A stretch of DNA of 64,000 nucleotides from Taenia hydatigena (GCA_036345935.2 JADWOT020000007.1:8430163-8494162), one strand, 5' to 3'; positions 26,424 through 39,319 are shown, counted from the stretch's first letter. Numbers and translations are program-made. Notes: generated by a model from the sequence alone, not told the origin.

Positions 26424-27305
26424 GCTGCCTACGGCGCCTAAAGTAGGCTGGTAGCGTCATTTGCTTCACTTTTACCTAAACAGTGTTAGCACTGCTTCCC
26501 AAGGTCATTGCTCGAGAACAGGTTTAACTAGCTTACCGGTGCATTGTCCAGCTTGTCTGGATTTCCCTAAGATTAAGGGCGACCATGCATTTGAAGCCGA
26601 GTACCAATCGCATGCAACCTTGCATTGTTTTGTCTTCGCACACCTTCTTATGACTGCGCGCAGAGTTGGTGGATGAATGTGGCAAAGCACTAGAAACCTG
26701 TGTTTTGCAGCACGTAATTGGAAAGCGTTTCAAGTCATAGGCGAGTTTTGGTACATCTCTGTGTTTGCGACCTATTTGTATGTATCCCTCATTGTGTTTC
26801 GCAGCTTTTTTGCATTTTGGGGAATAAACTTATTTGTTTATGTGTTTTGTTTTTTTTTTCACATGTTAACATCCTCATGAAGTGATCCAACACGCCGAAT
26901 GTAAACAAATTTTAGTCGGTCGACCAGGTGATATGAACTGTCACGGAATAAATCCACCTTTATCTAGAATTGGCGTCTTCATCGTTGCTCTATACTGCCC
27001 GCCCTTCGGAACTAGAGCTCAGCAACCAATGCCGTGTAGCGTCTGGAACGTCTTTCGAAAGTCGTATTCCTAGTCAATAATATCTAGCACTCATCTGAAC
27101 AGTGCGGTGGGTCCTGTGAATACTGCAGTGCTAGATTAGAGATTTAAGTGTCTTCGGTCTCATTGTTACTGTTTTGTTACTCAACCCTCTGCACACGCCT
27201 CTACACGAGCATATATGGCCAGCAATATTCTAGCGAAGGCATTAAGAGTAAAGCAAAGCGAATTTCGTACGTGACCTCGTGTGAAGGTCAAAAGGAATGT
27301 TGTCA
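26424..27305. other. Spacer, no gene recognised
   Basis: Short overlapping frames only (up to 71 codons) and a poly-T run near 26850. Nothing supportable. Confidence 0.4.
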
Positions 27306-27387
27306 CGACGCAGATGTGATTCAAACTCATGCTTGGAGACCCTAGTGAATTAGCGGCCCATCACCTTAGCCACTCGACCACCGCGTC
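27306..27387 (-). pseudogene. Decayed tRNA-Ser (GCT)-like sequence
   Basis: On the minus strand this is an 82-base class II tRNA shape. The acceptor GACGCGG pairs with CTGCGTC, the A box is GTGGTCGAGTGGCTAAGG, and the anticodon loop CCGCTAA gives GCT. A long variable arm is followed by the T loop TTTGAAT. The anticodon and T stems each contain mismatches (A-C and A-A), and the B box is altered. It is therefore probably a tRNA pseudogene or the head of a SINE, not a working gene. Confidence 0.6.
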
Positions 27388-30286
27388 CAGCTTCGTGCCC
27401 TTCCTCCAGCTCAACCAACCGTCTTCTTACCAGATACTAACTTTCTTGCCTACTGCATACGTCAGTCTACCAGGTCCTTACGGAACTCGAGTAGGTAAAA
27501 TTAAAGAGCATACATACAGAGACCAAAAGGACTATGAACGAATACGATCAATAATGAAGGCCCGCAGAAAGGCATTGTTAATGCTCACTGAGCTGCACTG
27601 CACGCAATCTATAATATTCGCTCAGTTGACAATCTTTTCCGTCAACTCCCGTTCGCAACTTTGCTAGTGTCTCACCAACGTCGTCTTCCATTCCCTTTCC
27701 CCTCAGCATCCTCATGCCGTAAAAGTGGTGATAGCACTAATGACGATGTGTGGTTAATCACATTTTCCTCTGCCGTGATTATTGACTGTTTTTAACTTTG
27801 CGCCCCTCACTCTTATCCTATTGTTTTCGTTAATGCATCTTTAGCTTGCCCTTTTATGCCCACCAATAACTTGCTACTATTTCTGTACATTTAAATTTGT
27901 TTTTTTTTACGCCCATCGTTACTTCCACTTTCCATCTATCGCACTGCCACCTCCTCGCTACACCCATGACGCATTCATCCATTCAATCCTTTGTCTCCCA
28001 TACTGCCACAATTACCTCAAGACAATCGTTAGCCCCTCTCAAATGCATTTCAGCAACTATCAAATAATCGGCCTTGCATTCACGAAATGTGACCATCTTC
28101 CCTACCTTTTTTGACCACATCTTCGCAGATGCATCCCAGTAGTTGTCTGAAATTGCGAATTCAGATTTGATCAAAGAATGACGAACAACCAGATTAAACA
28201 ACTCGACTCAGCTAAACTATTTCATTCTTGCCTTAAGGGCTGCCGAAATCACTGCTCCACAGAGTAATGGAGGGCCTGTGGTGGTGGTCAGATAATTTTG
28301 AGGATATCTGACAAAGCTCATTGGTAAAGTAAGGACTTATTGACGAAGAATTAGACCATGGGATTCGTATCTGGACTTTCTATAATAACGACTCTATTAT
28401 ATACCATACAATTTCAATGAATGGGCAATGTAATGATTTGGAATCTACAACGGTTGATGCGTACGTGCAAGAAAAACATTTTATAAACCTGTGTAAGAAA
28501 CTAAGCTCTGTTAAGATTTAATGCTGTTGACCTAATTACTTTTGCTACGGAACATAAAGCTTGCAGAAGGAAAGGCATTCAACGGCTCCCCAAAAAAGGG
28601 CGTTCTTCCCTTGTCCATTGGTCGAAACGTGCTATCGCATGTGTGATATCACCGCTTTTAAAGCAGTAAAAGCCTTGGCTATACGTAAAGCACATTCCGT
28701 CTAATGCGTACCCAGACCGTCAAAATTTTGACGCATTGATTCGCAAAATGCATCACAGGACAATATTCTTTTTGTTGTTATCTCCCATCAGTGCAGTGCT
28801 ATGCAATAATTACGCGCTCACTTTGGAAAATCTAAATTTAAGCAGTGCAAGAATTTCCTCTTAAAAGACTTTGATTAAGATAAAGATGTCGAATGAGATG
28901 ATTTCAACTTTATTGAAAGTAGCAGCGATGAGGCTGCTTCTGAAGACAGTCCATCAGTTGGATCTGCAGCACATGGTTTCTTTATTGTCAATATGGCGTC
29001 CATCGATTGCTGTATATTCATCTTAACGCCGTAGACGAGGCGCTGTGACCAGCTTGACATTGATATTGACGCACACACGTCTTGGGTATGGTAACCTTGT
29101 CCAGCCCTCCTAAAAGAGGATGCCTCTGACCTCACTCAATGTATATCATGACGCGTCAGTCACGACTTTGTCACCCCTACTGGGTTGGTCTTCTCAATTG
29201 GTAAAACAGGCACTCCCAGGCGCTTAGTTTTGGCGCAATAACCAACTGTTCACTCCAAGTTTGGAAAGTGTGCAGGCATCTGTCCGTAAGCATCATCTAA
29301 GGCCAATCAGGAATGACGTTTAGCTTCAAATACAAAGCTTGATTGATCTTCTTTCGCAATAATATCGGTAAATTAACACCGAAGAAGTTCATTTTTACAA
29401 TCAACTCGATGACCCCGAATAGCAATTTTAATCACGTTTGTGCAAATGATGGGGTAAAATGGGGAACCGCTTGCAAAGGGCTTCAGATAAAGAAGCGACC
29501 AACAAAAATCTGACTAAGCAGTGACCCAAGAACTTTAAAACGCGTTTACCAGATAACTACCAAGTACAAATCAGGTGTCGGACCCAACCAAATTTCGAAT
29601 CAGGAAACTTACGCACTTCAAGTCAAAACCACACCGCAGAACCGCTGGACCCTGTTGTTGCCTTAAGTTAGTGAATAACCACAATTTTAAGCGTGTGATC
29701 TTGGTCCATCTTCGAGCTAAAGCGGAGTTCCAGCTGGTTAACTGATAAGATTGCAGGCTCGTGCTGTCAGACGCTCACAGCAAAACGATTTGACAATATT
29801 TTCAAGTGGATTTAGGCTTTGGAGAAGTACAATTAGCCCACAGGCGCTGAAATCCAAAATATGTCGTCTGAAAACACTGCGATCACTCTAGCTCGCTACG
29901 CTTACAAAATTGTCAATGAAGGTTGCGAAAAATAGACAAAATGGACAAAGGATTAAAATCAACTACGAAAATGATGTGACAGGGGAGCGCAAAATGTAAG
30001 CACTGCCGAAACATGTGAAGATAACAAAGGACATGGAAAGGTGTGAATGACACCCAGAACGTCAAATGGGGAATGAATGTTGTGAGGAGCCAAGTATTAC
30101 GGAAAAATTAGTAAAACCTATGGGAATGGGGAAGAGTGATGTAAACTGAGCCGAAAATTGTTATTTCGCACTGCTTATGTGGTAGAATTGATGGAGTATT
30201 AGGATAAAGATCTAAAAGTATGCAGTTGCAGTGGTATCCATCCTTGACAAAATAATTGGGTTTAGTGTTTAAAAAGCCTAAGTCTA
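27388..30286. other. Mostly non-coding DNA with one candidate exon
   Basis: No gene was recognised apart from a candidate exon at 28016-28146 (listed separately) and an 86-codon minus-strand frame at 28875-29135 with protein-like composition but no homologue. Both are short enough to be chance. Confidence 0.35.
28016..28146 (-). CDS. Candidate exon of an unrecognised minus-strand gene
   Basis: On the minus strand, ATTTCAG acceptor and CTTGAG|gtaatt donor signals bound a 131-base open block (phase 1 in, phase 0 out). It reads NYWDASAKMWSKK, then FRECKADYLIVAEMHLRG. The composition is soluble and helical-looking, unlike the Leu/Ser/Cys-rich chance frames nearby. No homologue was recognised, and neighbouring exons are unknown. 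Confidence 0.25.
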
Positions 30287-30359
30287 GACCGCGCGGCCTA
30301 ATGGGTAAGATATCTGGCTCCTACGTAGAAGATTGTGGGTTTGAGTCCTACCGTGGGTG
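30287..30359 (+). pseudogene. Decayed tRNA-Arg-like sequence
   Basis: This aligns along a full tRNA-Arg: GACCGCGCGGCCTAATGGGT at the 5' end, then AGAAGATTGTGGGTTTGAGT with a near-canonical B box. The anticodon stem is disrupted, and the acceptor stem pairs poorly. It faces a tRNA-Met-like sequence 135 bases away. It is probably a SINE head or pseudogene. Confidence 0.6.
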
Positions 30360-30494
30360 TCTTGTTTACCCACACCAATATGCGCTCGTTTGCAGCAGTG
30401 CCAAAAGTGTCTAGAAATGTGCGCATGCGTAGTTGCAGCTGTCTTGTCACTACTTGCCATCGGGCGCCAAAGGAGAATTCTGGAAGGAAAGCAT

Positions 30495-30560
30495 TGCCCA
30501 GAGCAAGACCCGAACTCGCGACCTTCAGATTATGAGACCATCGCGCTACTTAGGCGGGCC
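30495..30560 (-). pseudogene. Decayed tRNA-Met-like sequence
   Basis: On the minus strand the segment contains GTAGCGCGATGGTCTCATAA, then CTGAAGGTCGCGAGTTCG. This is the anticodon arm (CAT) and T arm of elongator tRNA-Met. The 5' acceptor and D arm are degenerate. It is convergent with the tRNA-Arg-like sequence at 30287. The 75-codon open frames overlapping both are repeat shadows. Confidence 0.6.
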
Positions 30561-33138
30561 TTCCACGTACTTATAATATTTTAGAACCTCACAAATCGGG
30601 CAGGAAAGCTCGTGAAGAAACGCAGAGTGGCTCGGAATTGTTAGGATTTGATGCGCTAACATATACGACATCAATTATGCTCAGTTGCGTTCAGGTTGAT
30701 TCCATGAATGCTAGCTTAAATCAAAGAAAGCGCATTTGTGCCTTGGCTTAAACGAGATCCGGATAGGGTAGGTACAGTTGTCGGTCTGATGTAGCATTGG
30801 CGGTGGCGTTGTTCAATCACTAAGAGGTGTGACCCAGTGTGATTAGCGGTGAGTACAGGGGAGGTGGTGGTACGTCACGTGACGAAATCGCGTCGAAAAT
30901 TTAGCTATGCATAAGCGGTAATGTGTGGTTTGAGGAATGATTGGTGAAAAGAATTATCACTCACTTGAATTTCGACGGCTGCGAAAAGTTATTTAGTAGT
31001 GATAATGAGCAGTGCTTTAAGCAATGGTCGCTGGATAATGGGAGGGTGGACATGTATTTATGACCCACTTCTTATGCAGTCAATTACGGCTGGTGATTAG
31101 ATAAGAGAATTTGTGTTTTTGCGAGAGCTTGAACACCTCATAAAACGAAGCATTTGATATAGTTAAGTTAGTACGAGGAGTGAGGCAAACGGAAAAGTTG
31201 GCTCATGCGTAATCTGGGGCTTTTCCATAAAATCGGATCAACTGGTTAATTCTTACCTCCAATCTGTTTTCACATCTGAAGGCGGCAAGGATATCGCAGC
31301 GATACAAAATACCTGACCGCTGTTTTACACCTCGATCAGTGTGCTGCAATGTCTTCAATGCAATGATTACAGTAAACACAGTGATTATGCCAAAAGTGGC
31401 AAGTTGTCGGTGATTTGTTCAAATGCATGATGAGTCGTCGATTGACCGGCTTGCTTGTAAGGGGGTCAGCTGGCAGTGGAACTATCTAGTCTCACTATCG
31501 AATGTGTTTTGTATGCGCAGAAAGGTCACGGGATTAATCGTTCATCATGGCAGTAGAAGTTATTTGAATTAATCTTGACAACCGAGACATTCATTTGCTG
31601 TTTAGGAGTTCTTCAGCATAAGATTTCAGATGGCTAAACCAACCACTATTGCAGCGCTCTCGAGAACCGAAGCTTTCATTAAAGGAAAGGTTCTTTCTAC
31701 CAACGTGGTATATGGGTCGCAACTCGAATTTAATTAATTCAATCTTACCTCAGTTTCTCCAATCTTACGACTAGCCAGACTATGACTAATTTAACCGTGC
31801 TGCCAAATCTTAAAATCCATTTGACTTTAATAGAGGGATAGCATGGGCGAGACCTCTTCTAAGGGTTCTGTTCACTCCATTTAGTCACGATAATGCAGAC
31901 AATTCCCGACTATTGGTTTCAATAATTTATAGCTTGATGAGAAGTATTCCTTTGTAGTGAAGTGCAAAGCATAGTCATAAGTGGCAGCAGAAATCGCTCT
32001 TAGCGAATGGGCTCAATGAGTGCCTTAATCGCGTAGTTTGTTTGCTCCTCCTATTGCTGTTTCCTTCAAAGCACATTGCTATTTCCAATGATGCTACTCA
32101 ATTGACATTAGTAATACTTATATTTCAGCATGCCGGACCCGATTAAGTTCAGTGACTGAAAGTCGCGGTCTGCATCCGCTTCGAATGCCTTCTTCTCACA
32201 ACCAAGTAGGGTTAAACTTGGAAAGAACATGGGTGAGGAATTCGCATTCACACAAAAAGGTTTGATCGTCGACACCTGCGTGGACTGTATTACACACTGT
32301 GTAACATTTCTACGAGGTTTCCGCGCCATATGAGCTTGTGATTAACCCTGCCATTGTTCTGCTTGTGAAAAATTTTAGGGATTGATTCGCACTAGTCTAG
32401 AGAGCAAAAATGGATACGTCAAGCAAAAATCGGACTTTTAGTGAGATGCTTTAGACATTGTAGCACAGGCGAGGCCAATAATAAACTTGTTGTTGCGGAT
32501 GTAACTGCAGCAATTGCCAGATGGCTGCTCCCCCATCTTCTTTAGCCACAAGAACGTCCATAAGGCTCTTCTAATACTCACTTAATTGCGCAGCATTTGT
32601 ACCACATGTACCATCCACTCTGCCCACTATGGCGTGAATCACCTTCAGACACTAGCATTCAAACCGTTTATCAATTCCAAGTTAATACTTCCAGTGAACG
32701 CGTTTAGCCTAAAATCCAACCACGCATGCACCAAAAAAGTTTAGGCATATATAAAACTTGCCACGCTTTGTGCTAACGTGTCGCAGTAGTACAATATGAT
32801 AACGAAATGCCACGCATGTCTGGGTTGGGCATACTATATTATGTGTGTCAGAGTTATTACAAGATGCCATGGTAAAGTTGATTCCGAGATATCGACAAGA
32901 AATGGAACCATCTCGATTTGCTTAAGTGATCACCTATGGTGCTCTTTTGCCTTAAGAAAACTCATTTGGAGATTAGAATTATGTCTCACTGTAGATATTC
33001 ACGTGAGTTATTGCGCAGAATACTTTTAATTTTCTTGTCGCTAATTTATTTTAAATAATTGGTTTTATGCGATGCCGTAGCTGCTGGGAAGTAAGTGAAA
33101 TCTACCCGAGGCCGTGGTTTGGGTGAGCGAGGTAGAAC
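30561..33138. other. Intergenic or intronic DNA, no gene recognised
   Basis: Short frames only. A 73-codon minus-strand frame at 32108-32329 has moderately protein-like composition but no splice signals on both sides. Nothing else was seen. Confidence 0.35.
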
Positions 33139-33325
33139 ATCGCTTCTCGGCTCTCTGAGCTAAGATCATGTGTAGTATCTGTTCTTTGCAGTGTAATTTC
33201 CGCAACGGTCCCTAATTTGGGACCAATGAAATTACCTGTATTTTTCCAACTGGGACGGGTGCTGTGAGCTTGCTCAACCCCGTCCACGGGTCGGCCTCGT
33301 ATTGCATTACCTCGAGGATTGGCCC
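33139..33325 (+). ncRNA. U2 spliceosomal snRNA (diverged but structurally complete)
   Basis: Full-length U2-like RNA of ~187 nt, the usual U2 length. The 5' end ATCGCTTCTCGGC and the branch-point recognition block GTGTAGTATCTGTTCTT are essentially canonical. Stem I is rebuilt as GCTC/GAGC. Stem IIa becomes TTGC/GCAA in place of the usual TATCAG/CTGATA type, and stem IIb is GGTCCC/GGGACC. An Sm-like site TATTTTTCC follows. Stem III pairs GGACGGG with CCCGTCC and carries the conserved GAGCTTGCTC hairpin. Stem IV pairs GGGTC..CCTCG with CGAGG..GGCCC around loop TATTGCATTACCT (usual A/U2B'' site, one change). The paired substitutions argue for selection on structure. The 61-codon minus-strand frame here is a shadow. 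It could be a variant or recently silenced copy, and promoter elements could not be judged. Confidence 0.88.
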
Positions 33326-35751
33326 ATTAATGAATAACAAGATAGGGAGAGGCAGCATTGGGAGCGTGTGTGTGCGGAGCGCGTCCCGCAGTCAGTCGTT
33401 GCGCAATGCGCATGGACGTGCGTACGAGAGAAAGGGATGAAGTAGAGACTACTCTCCCCGCAAAGCACTCTGCATCACATCATGACGCCGCCTTGTCTCG
33501 CAGCTCAAAACAGCGCCGCTCCTCAGCAAACAGAAGAGCATTGCGCACGAAACCACATCTATCTACTCGCTCAATCCCGTGGCATATGGGATGCCCGCTG
33601 TGTGGATTGCGAAGGCTGCTCATCAGTGCGGCGTGTTAAGAGGCTGGATCGGGAGGCAGTCTCGAGGTGCATTGCTCCTTTTCAAATTGTTATTATCGCC
33701 AATAATATTCTCATTTACCAGCGATTCACTCAGGCGCTGTAATAGTTTCATTGCTTTCAATGCACCTTTGGAGTGAGGGGCTGTGGAGTGGTTTGCGCCT
33801 TGTACTGGACAACAACCCTTTCACTCCCTCTACTCAGTTACTTTCACCAGGTGGGGAGGAATGGGGGCGGGTGGATGTAGAAGAGGAGGCGTCGTTGGAA
33901 GCCTGTGCAGGGTGAGAAAGTCAGCCAGTACAATTTATTAAATGTGCAAAATTGGCCTTGGACGTGATACTCATGTTGATTTCCTACGTGACATTTAAGC
34001 TGGCCTAAATTGTGCAGCAGGCAGCCTTTTCAGGCTCAAATGAACAACTCTGATGATCCTTGCTCATGGCTAATTTGCACCACTCAGATCTCACTAGACT
34101 CCTTGTTCTTCCAGAACTCAAAGACACGCACTGCGATCCGTGCATCAATTGAGATCTCGGACCGATGTCCACCGGATTCAGACCAATTTACCCACCACAG
34201 CTGCACTGCAAGGTTCATCGCCTTTATGGCAAAGGGTTGGTAAGAGTGATGAACGTTCTGTCACCTAATACGTGCTTTGTCCGCACCACTACTCCGAGTT
34301 TAACTATTAATCTGCGTTTCTGCAATGGCAGATCAAGAATCAGACGCGAAAGTGAAGTTTGCACACTTATGACTGAAAGGAAACTACCCGATAGCACATA
34401 TAAAGACACCCAACAAGGGCAGCACATAAGTTGGGGCTAATGAGACGAGGAGTTAACGCAATGCCTTGGTTGTTGAAAGCGATCGCTGAGAGACCATGAG
34501 CCAGCCATTGCAAACCTCGTGATGGGCGTTGAGTCAGAATTTATGGGGGCAGAGAGGAGGAAGTGTCTTCTTCACCCCGTGTTCGCACCGAAATTCCTTA
34601 GCTCTGACCTATTCGTTCAGAGGATTACAAGACAGAAGACAAGGAGATAATCGAGAAACGCGCCACATCTTTATTCGTCGTGTATATCTGTGTCGCGTTG
34701 AATGCACCCTTGGTGTGAGAGGTGGGAAGGAACTTAGAACATCTTGTATGGCGCTTGTCGCATTCACCAAAGGCGACAGAAACCACTATCCTATTTTCAT
34801 TTTGGAACAAATCCACCAGCCTGCTCAAAGATAGCTTTTCAATTCTCATATTTATTGCCTAATGTTTGAGCATAATTTTTCCTAAAATGGATGCTTTGAA
34901 GGTTGCGCGGCATTTGATTCCTTATTTAGTTATGCGCAAACATTTTATAGATGTATACAAGGCTTCCCATAACTCCTCTTTTAACGATGAACTGCTTGTA
35001 ATTTTCATATACTTACAAAAGGCTCTTTTTGACTTCAACTTTTTTTGTGCAACTGTGCATGTTTAGTATTAGGAGGGTATTTAATTGAAAGTTTTTACCT
35101 CGGCAGTTTCAAGGTCACTGGCCGTGTTTCGCATATTGTCTGTCGGTATGGTGGGTAAGTTGCATGTTTTAGTTGCGGCGCCATTTTGGCAAAATAGGAT
35201 CCATTGGCTTCAGATTGGAAAGAACTGTTAAATTTCAGGCTTTAATTGGTGTCAATGATGGTCCGGATCTTAAGGATGACAATAACGTACCTGTCTCTGG
35301 TGGCGCATTTAATAATCTCTGAAAAGTTTTCAGAAAAATTGTCGAATTTGAAGTTTGACCTTTCTACTGCTCTCCAATTTGTGGTGGTACAAATGGGTTT
35401 CTGCCCAGGAAATGGCGTGATCAGTGTTGTGTTCTGATGAAACAGTCGTTAATCCTTTCCCGAGGTTTTTTTACAAATGCAATCGTCACGCTAAATATCT
35501 ATCTGTCGGTTTGATCGACATTGCTTCCTGAATATTCAGCCTGTTCCTGCTGATACGAGGATGTTTTTCGGATGGAATATTTGTTGGCGCAGGTGATGGG
35601 TGAATGCGAATATCGAATTCTGCTGCGAGAAACGGATATGACTGAACAAATTAAGCGGCATACCAGTAATATTTCCTCGGAGTGCCAAGGACAGGTGTTT
35701 CGTTAGGGCTGTGCCACCGCTAAATAGACTTCCGAATAACTTGAGGTTGCA
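33326..35751. other. GC-richer, repeat-like DNA without a recognised gene
   Basis: Between 33.36 and 34.85 kb the GC content is raised and several overlapping frames of 65-101 codons occur on both strands. None resembles a known protein. A patch near 33758 (TGCACCTTTGGAGTGAGGG) weakly resembles one near 34700 (TGCACCCTTGGTGTGAGAG). This suggests old repeats. Confidence 0.35.
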
Positions 35752-36115
35752 TGCTTATAATAACCAAATTAGCCTTAAGCACTTTCGACTCAGTCTGAAC
35801 TTGAACCGGAAATTTCAGGAATCTTAATCTATAAAAGGTTCATGCGGCCCTCTTGGTGGGACAGAGCGCTGACTGCCTGAAACCATACTCGAACGCCATG
35901 CGCGTGAATAATGTGTTGTCATGCGATAAATGGACGTGTTGTTATGGCTTCTCTGTTCACACTACTCATGCGCATACAGTCGGAGGTCGTGAGGCGACGC
36001 TGGATGGGCAAGAACTAATGGCGGTTTGATGGCAAGACATGGTGGCCGAGTGTGGGGATGTTGGATGCAGACACGAGGGGAGGCAAAAGGGAGAGACGGA
36101 GGTGAGGTGCCACCA
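35752..36115 (+). repeat. Dispersed repeat family E, copy 1 (~365 bp)
   Basis: This matches 63083-63449 over its full length in the same orientation. Shared blocks are CAAATTAGCCTTAA at the start, GTTGTCATG.GAT.AATGGACG in the middle, and AAGACATGGTGG then GATGCAGACACGAG near the end. No open frame is conserved. It is an unclassified interspersed repeat, possibly a SINE without a clear tRNA head. Confidence 0.75.
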
Positions 36116-36915
36116 GCTGCTGATGATGAACACGTCGATCGAGACGGGCTTGAATATGCATACTTATGAGAGCAGTGAATGGCCTCATTTACATTATCAC
36201 TGCACCTGCGTTCACAATCACACATTTGTATAGGTAGAGTGTGACGGTTTTCGTCGCCTAGGTGTGTGGATTGGTAAAGCCGCTGTCATTGGACCAGCAG
36301 TTACTCCGGACAAAAGTTATGCATACTTTAGGGACCAAAAATTATTTTTAAATTTAGTCTGCTGCTGTTGAGAAAGAAGGTCCATCTCATTGAAACAAAC
36401 TTGTCGCCGCAGACAGCATGCTGTGACTATTCTAAAATTTCCACTGTTATGTTTTTTTCTTCGAATTACATGTTTCTGACAAAGGAACGAAGGAATGTAC
36501 GTCTTTGCGACACCTATCTGCGTACAAATCATGAAAAAGTAAAATAGCAAGCCATATTTTTAATTGTTTTACTAATCCTTAAGAAACAAACCTCCTCTTC
36601 TCTTGTAAATAACATATATTTAGGCCAAAAACACAAAAAAGAAAATTCTTTTGTTGCAAGGTGTGGCACTAGTGGCTGTCGCATAGAACACTAATAAAAT
36701 GGAATGGGCTGAGCGCTATACAATGTAGTTGGTCCGAAATTGCTGAAGTTGCCTTTGATTTGCTTTTTTTATACTCTGCAAACGAGAAACTTCTTGCAAC
36801 CTACTTATGGTGCAGCTAGTCTAGTCATTACCAGGATAAAAATTATGTAGTGCTCCAGTATTTCCCAGAATCTGCATCTCACTTGTCGGATCAAAGCATA
36901 ACAAACGGTGTCCCT

Positions 36916-37141
36916 TTAAGACAACGGTGAACTGTTACTAGCGTGGACATGACCAAAACGCTGCCAAACAGTTAATGAATCCTCACCATTAGACTTCTCA
37001 TCCTCTTGAGATTTTCGTTTGGGCTGACGGCCAGAGCTACAGTCAAGTCTGGGCGGTCGCATCAAAAGCGCTCCAGAGCACACTCCAACTAGATGGCTAA
37101 AGAAGTTAGTTGAGCGATGCTTTGCCTTTCCTGGTGAATTT
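36916..37141 (-). CDS. Candidate terminal exon, unrecognised protein
   Basis: On the minus strand a CCAAG acceptor-like site is followed by an open block ending in TAA. It contains a basic/acidic low-complexity patch (RQPKRKSQEDEKSNGEDS) typical of disordered regulatory tails. It is short, the acceptor lacks a good pyrimidine tract, and there is no homologue. Confidence 0.2.
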
Positions 37142-39238
37142 CTTGGCAACAATTTGAGGCTATATGTCATTAGTTACTAACTGACGAATCCGACAATAGT
37201 TCTTTGAAATAAGTTTTGCCCATTTTTCACTTCTTGGCACTTCTGTAGGCACAAACTTCACATTCCATTCCGTCCAAAGGCCTTCTGTCCTGGATGGAGT
37301 TTGAATTGCTTAACCTCATGGTGCTTCCTAAGGTTTTGTTTTAATCGACTTTCGAATTGAGTTTAACTGACTGGAAATGAAAGCAAATCTATGAACATAA
37401 CAATTTCACATCTCTATCGCGCACCCACCCATAAAAATCAAGCCACATTTTGAAACACAAATTCAGCGTGATTTCCGCTTAGAATGCCTTTAAGCGTTTT
37501 AACAACAACGAAATGATAAATGCACCTTAAATTAGATCTGCCGGAGAATTAGCGGACGGTTCTTCCATCCTTTCATCTAAATTTACAAATGAGTTCAGAT
37601 ACGCATGCATTGGAATGAGGATACAGTCTCTATACAGTCAAGCACCGCAAAAAGGGTAGAATATTGATGAGCTGATAAAAAGTCAGCGCTATTACATGGT
37701 CGCTTCCAGGTCTTGACCCCCTGTGCGTTACAATAGTTAACTTCTTGTCCTGAATAGCAACCGTAGCTGTTGGACAATAATGTGAAGCATATACAGAGGA
37801 CATTATGCGTACACTGGACTAGTAATTTAATATAAGTAGCATTTCCTTTGAAGTGAGTCCTCTAAAAATGAGGTGTTGACCTACATAGAATCATCAGGAA
37901 CGCCAAAGTATAGGACGAATTAATTTTAATAAAATATTTATTTGCAGACACCCAAGCACATTTGTGAGTATAGGCTTCTGAGACGTTCTATTTTCCTAAT
38001 AAATTCGCAATGCGCATTAGAAGCGAGACCCGTGCTCGCGCGCACGTACAATATTGATGGATGCGAAATTAAGAAGGGAAATAATGCGTCAAAGTAGGCA
38101 TTAAGTATTACTGTAAAAACGATGAGGTCATCATCGGTAGACTTACAGGCCCCCAGTCACACAATACGTAAACCCTGCATGTTACAATGCAACTTCTGGA
38201 TATGCTAGATCCCTCACAAACAAGTTTGAGGAGCACCAGTAACTCAGGAATATTGGTTCTATCAACTCCTATATCAGACAGTTAATAGGCTAAAGCATCG
38301 TGGCGGAGGGCTCCTAGCATTGTTATTTGTGAGTCATCATATTGGCGCGAGTAACTCATGTGGGCGCGTCTATCACCTCGATAGTAGGGCAGCAGAAACT
38401 CCACTGGTGTATCCAAGTTCCATTTCTATTAATCTTATTGTCGTACCCAAGCGCATCTACCATGGTCTCTGTGGTCTTAGCACTAAACTATGTCGACCAA
38501 CGACCATTAGCCACATTTATTTGCGCTTAATTCAATTGGCAGCCGATGAGGAAGAAGTGCAGAGCAAGAGTTGGCTACAGGAATGCTTAGTGGAAAACCG
38601 TAAAATAAAACCCTGCACAAAACCAAAATGCGCACTTCTTACGATTAAATGTTTTCTCAGCAATATGGGCTATACGAATGCCGATTTTGAAGCAAATGGC
38701 TGTTATAGACAGCAATGCGCGTTTGTTGCATTTTCGTCAAAAATAGCTGTTTCTTTCATGTACATTTCAATGACTGGGATTGGAATGAAACACTCCTGAC
38801 CCCGTCCGTATTATGATTGGATTCTTGAACTGTTGCGCAAAATGCATGGAGTGTGCATTACAAATGTAAGAGAATTTATCATTGCTCTGCTGAGAAAAGG
38901 AAAGAAAGCAGAGCCCTGTCAGTTATACAGCAATTTTGATTTTGAGGACAACCAAACATTCAGTGATGGCTTTGAGGAACGTCACCCCATCCATTTACCA
39001 CGCGCATAACAATGAGCATGATACATTACCAGCTGCATAGACGATTCGATGCACTCCATAGCCTTTCGCAAAGCTTCCTGTCCTTGTAGTTTGACGTGGT
39101 AACCGTAACATAGGGTCGGAGTGCCTCAAATGGCAACTGTAGTTATTGGACATGACCGTAATGTGGATGTGGTAAGCAGCAGTACAAAGGTAGACCGATG
39201 GTTAAAATTTGGTAAGTCTTCCTCTGAACTTCATTCAC

Positions 39239-39319
39239 CTCAAATTCGATGCCAATCCGCACATTGCCATCAAAAGCTCCGGAAGAGAGGCCAAATTTAT
39301 TCCAGGATGAATATCTGTA
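39239..39319 (-). CDS. Candidate 27-codon exon, unrecognised protein
   Basis: On the minus strand TTGTCTGCAG acceptor and GAG|gtgaat donor signals bound exactly 27 open codons in phase 0 (FGLSSGAFDGNVRIGIEFE). Signals and composition are good for an exon, but the block is too short to exclude chance. Confidence 0.2.

Noticed and set aside
33102..33287. 61-codon minus-strand frame with protein-like composition
   Set aside because: It is the antisense of the U2 snRNA; the RNA explains the sequence fully.
33740..34760. Possible repeat pair near 33758 and 34700
   Set aside because: Similarity is limited to about 50 bases and fades quickly; not enough to define an element.
38320..38799. 159-codon plus-strand open frame
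   Set aside because: Roughly the length expected for the longest chance frame in 64 kb of such composition. No motif, splice context or homologue was recognised.
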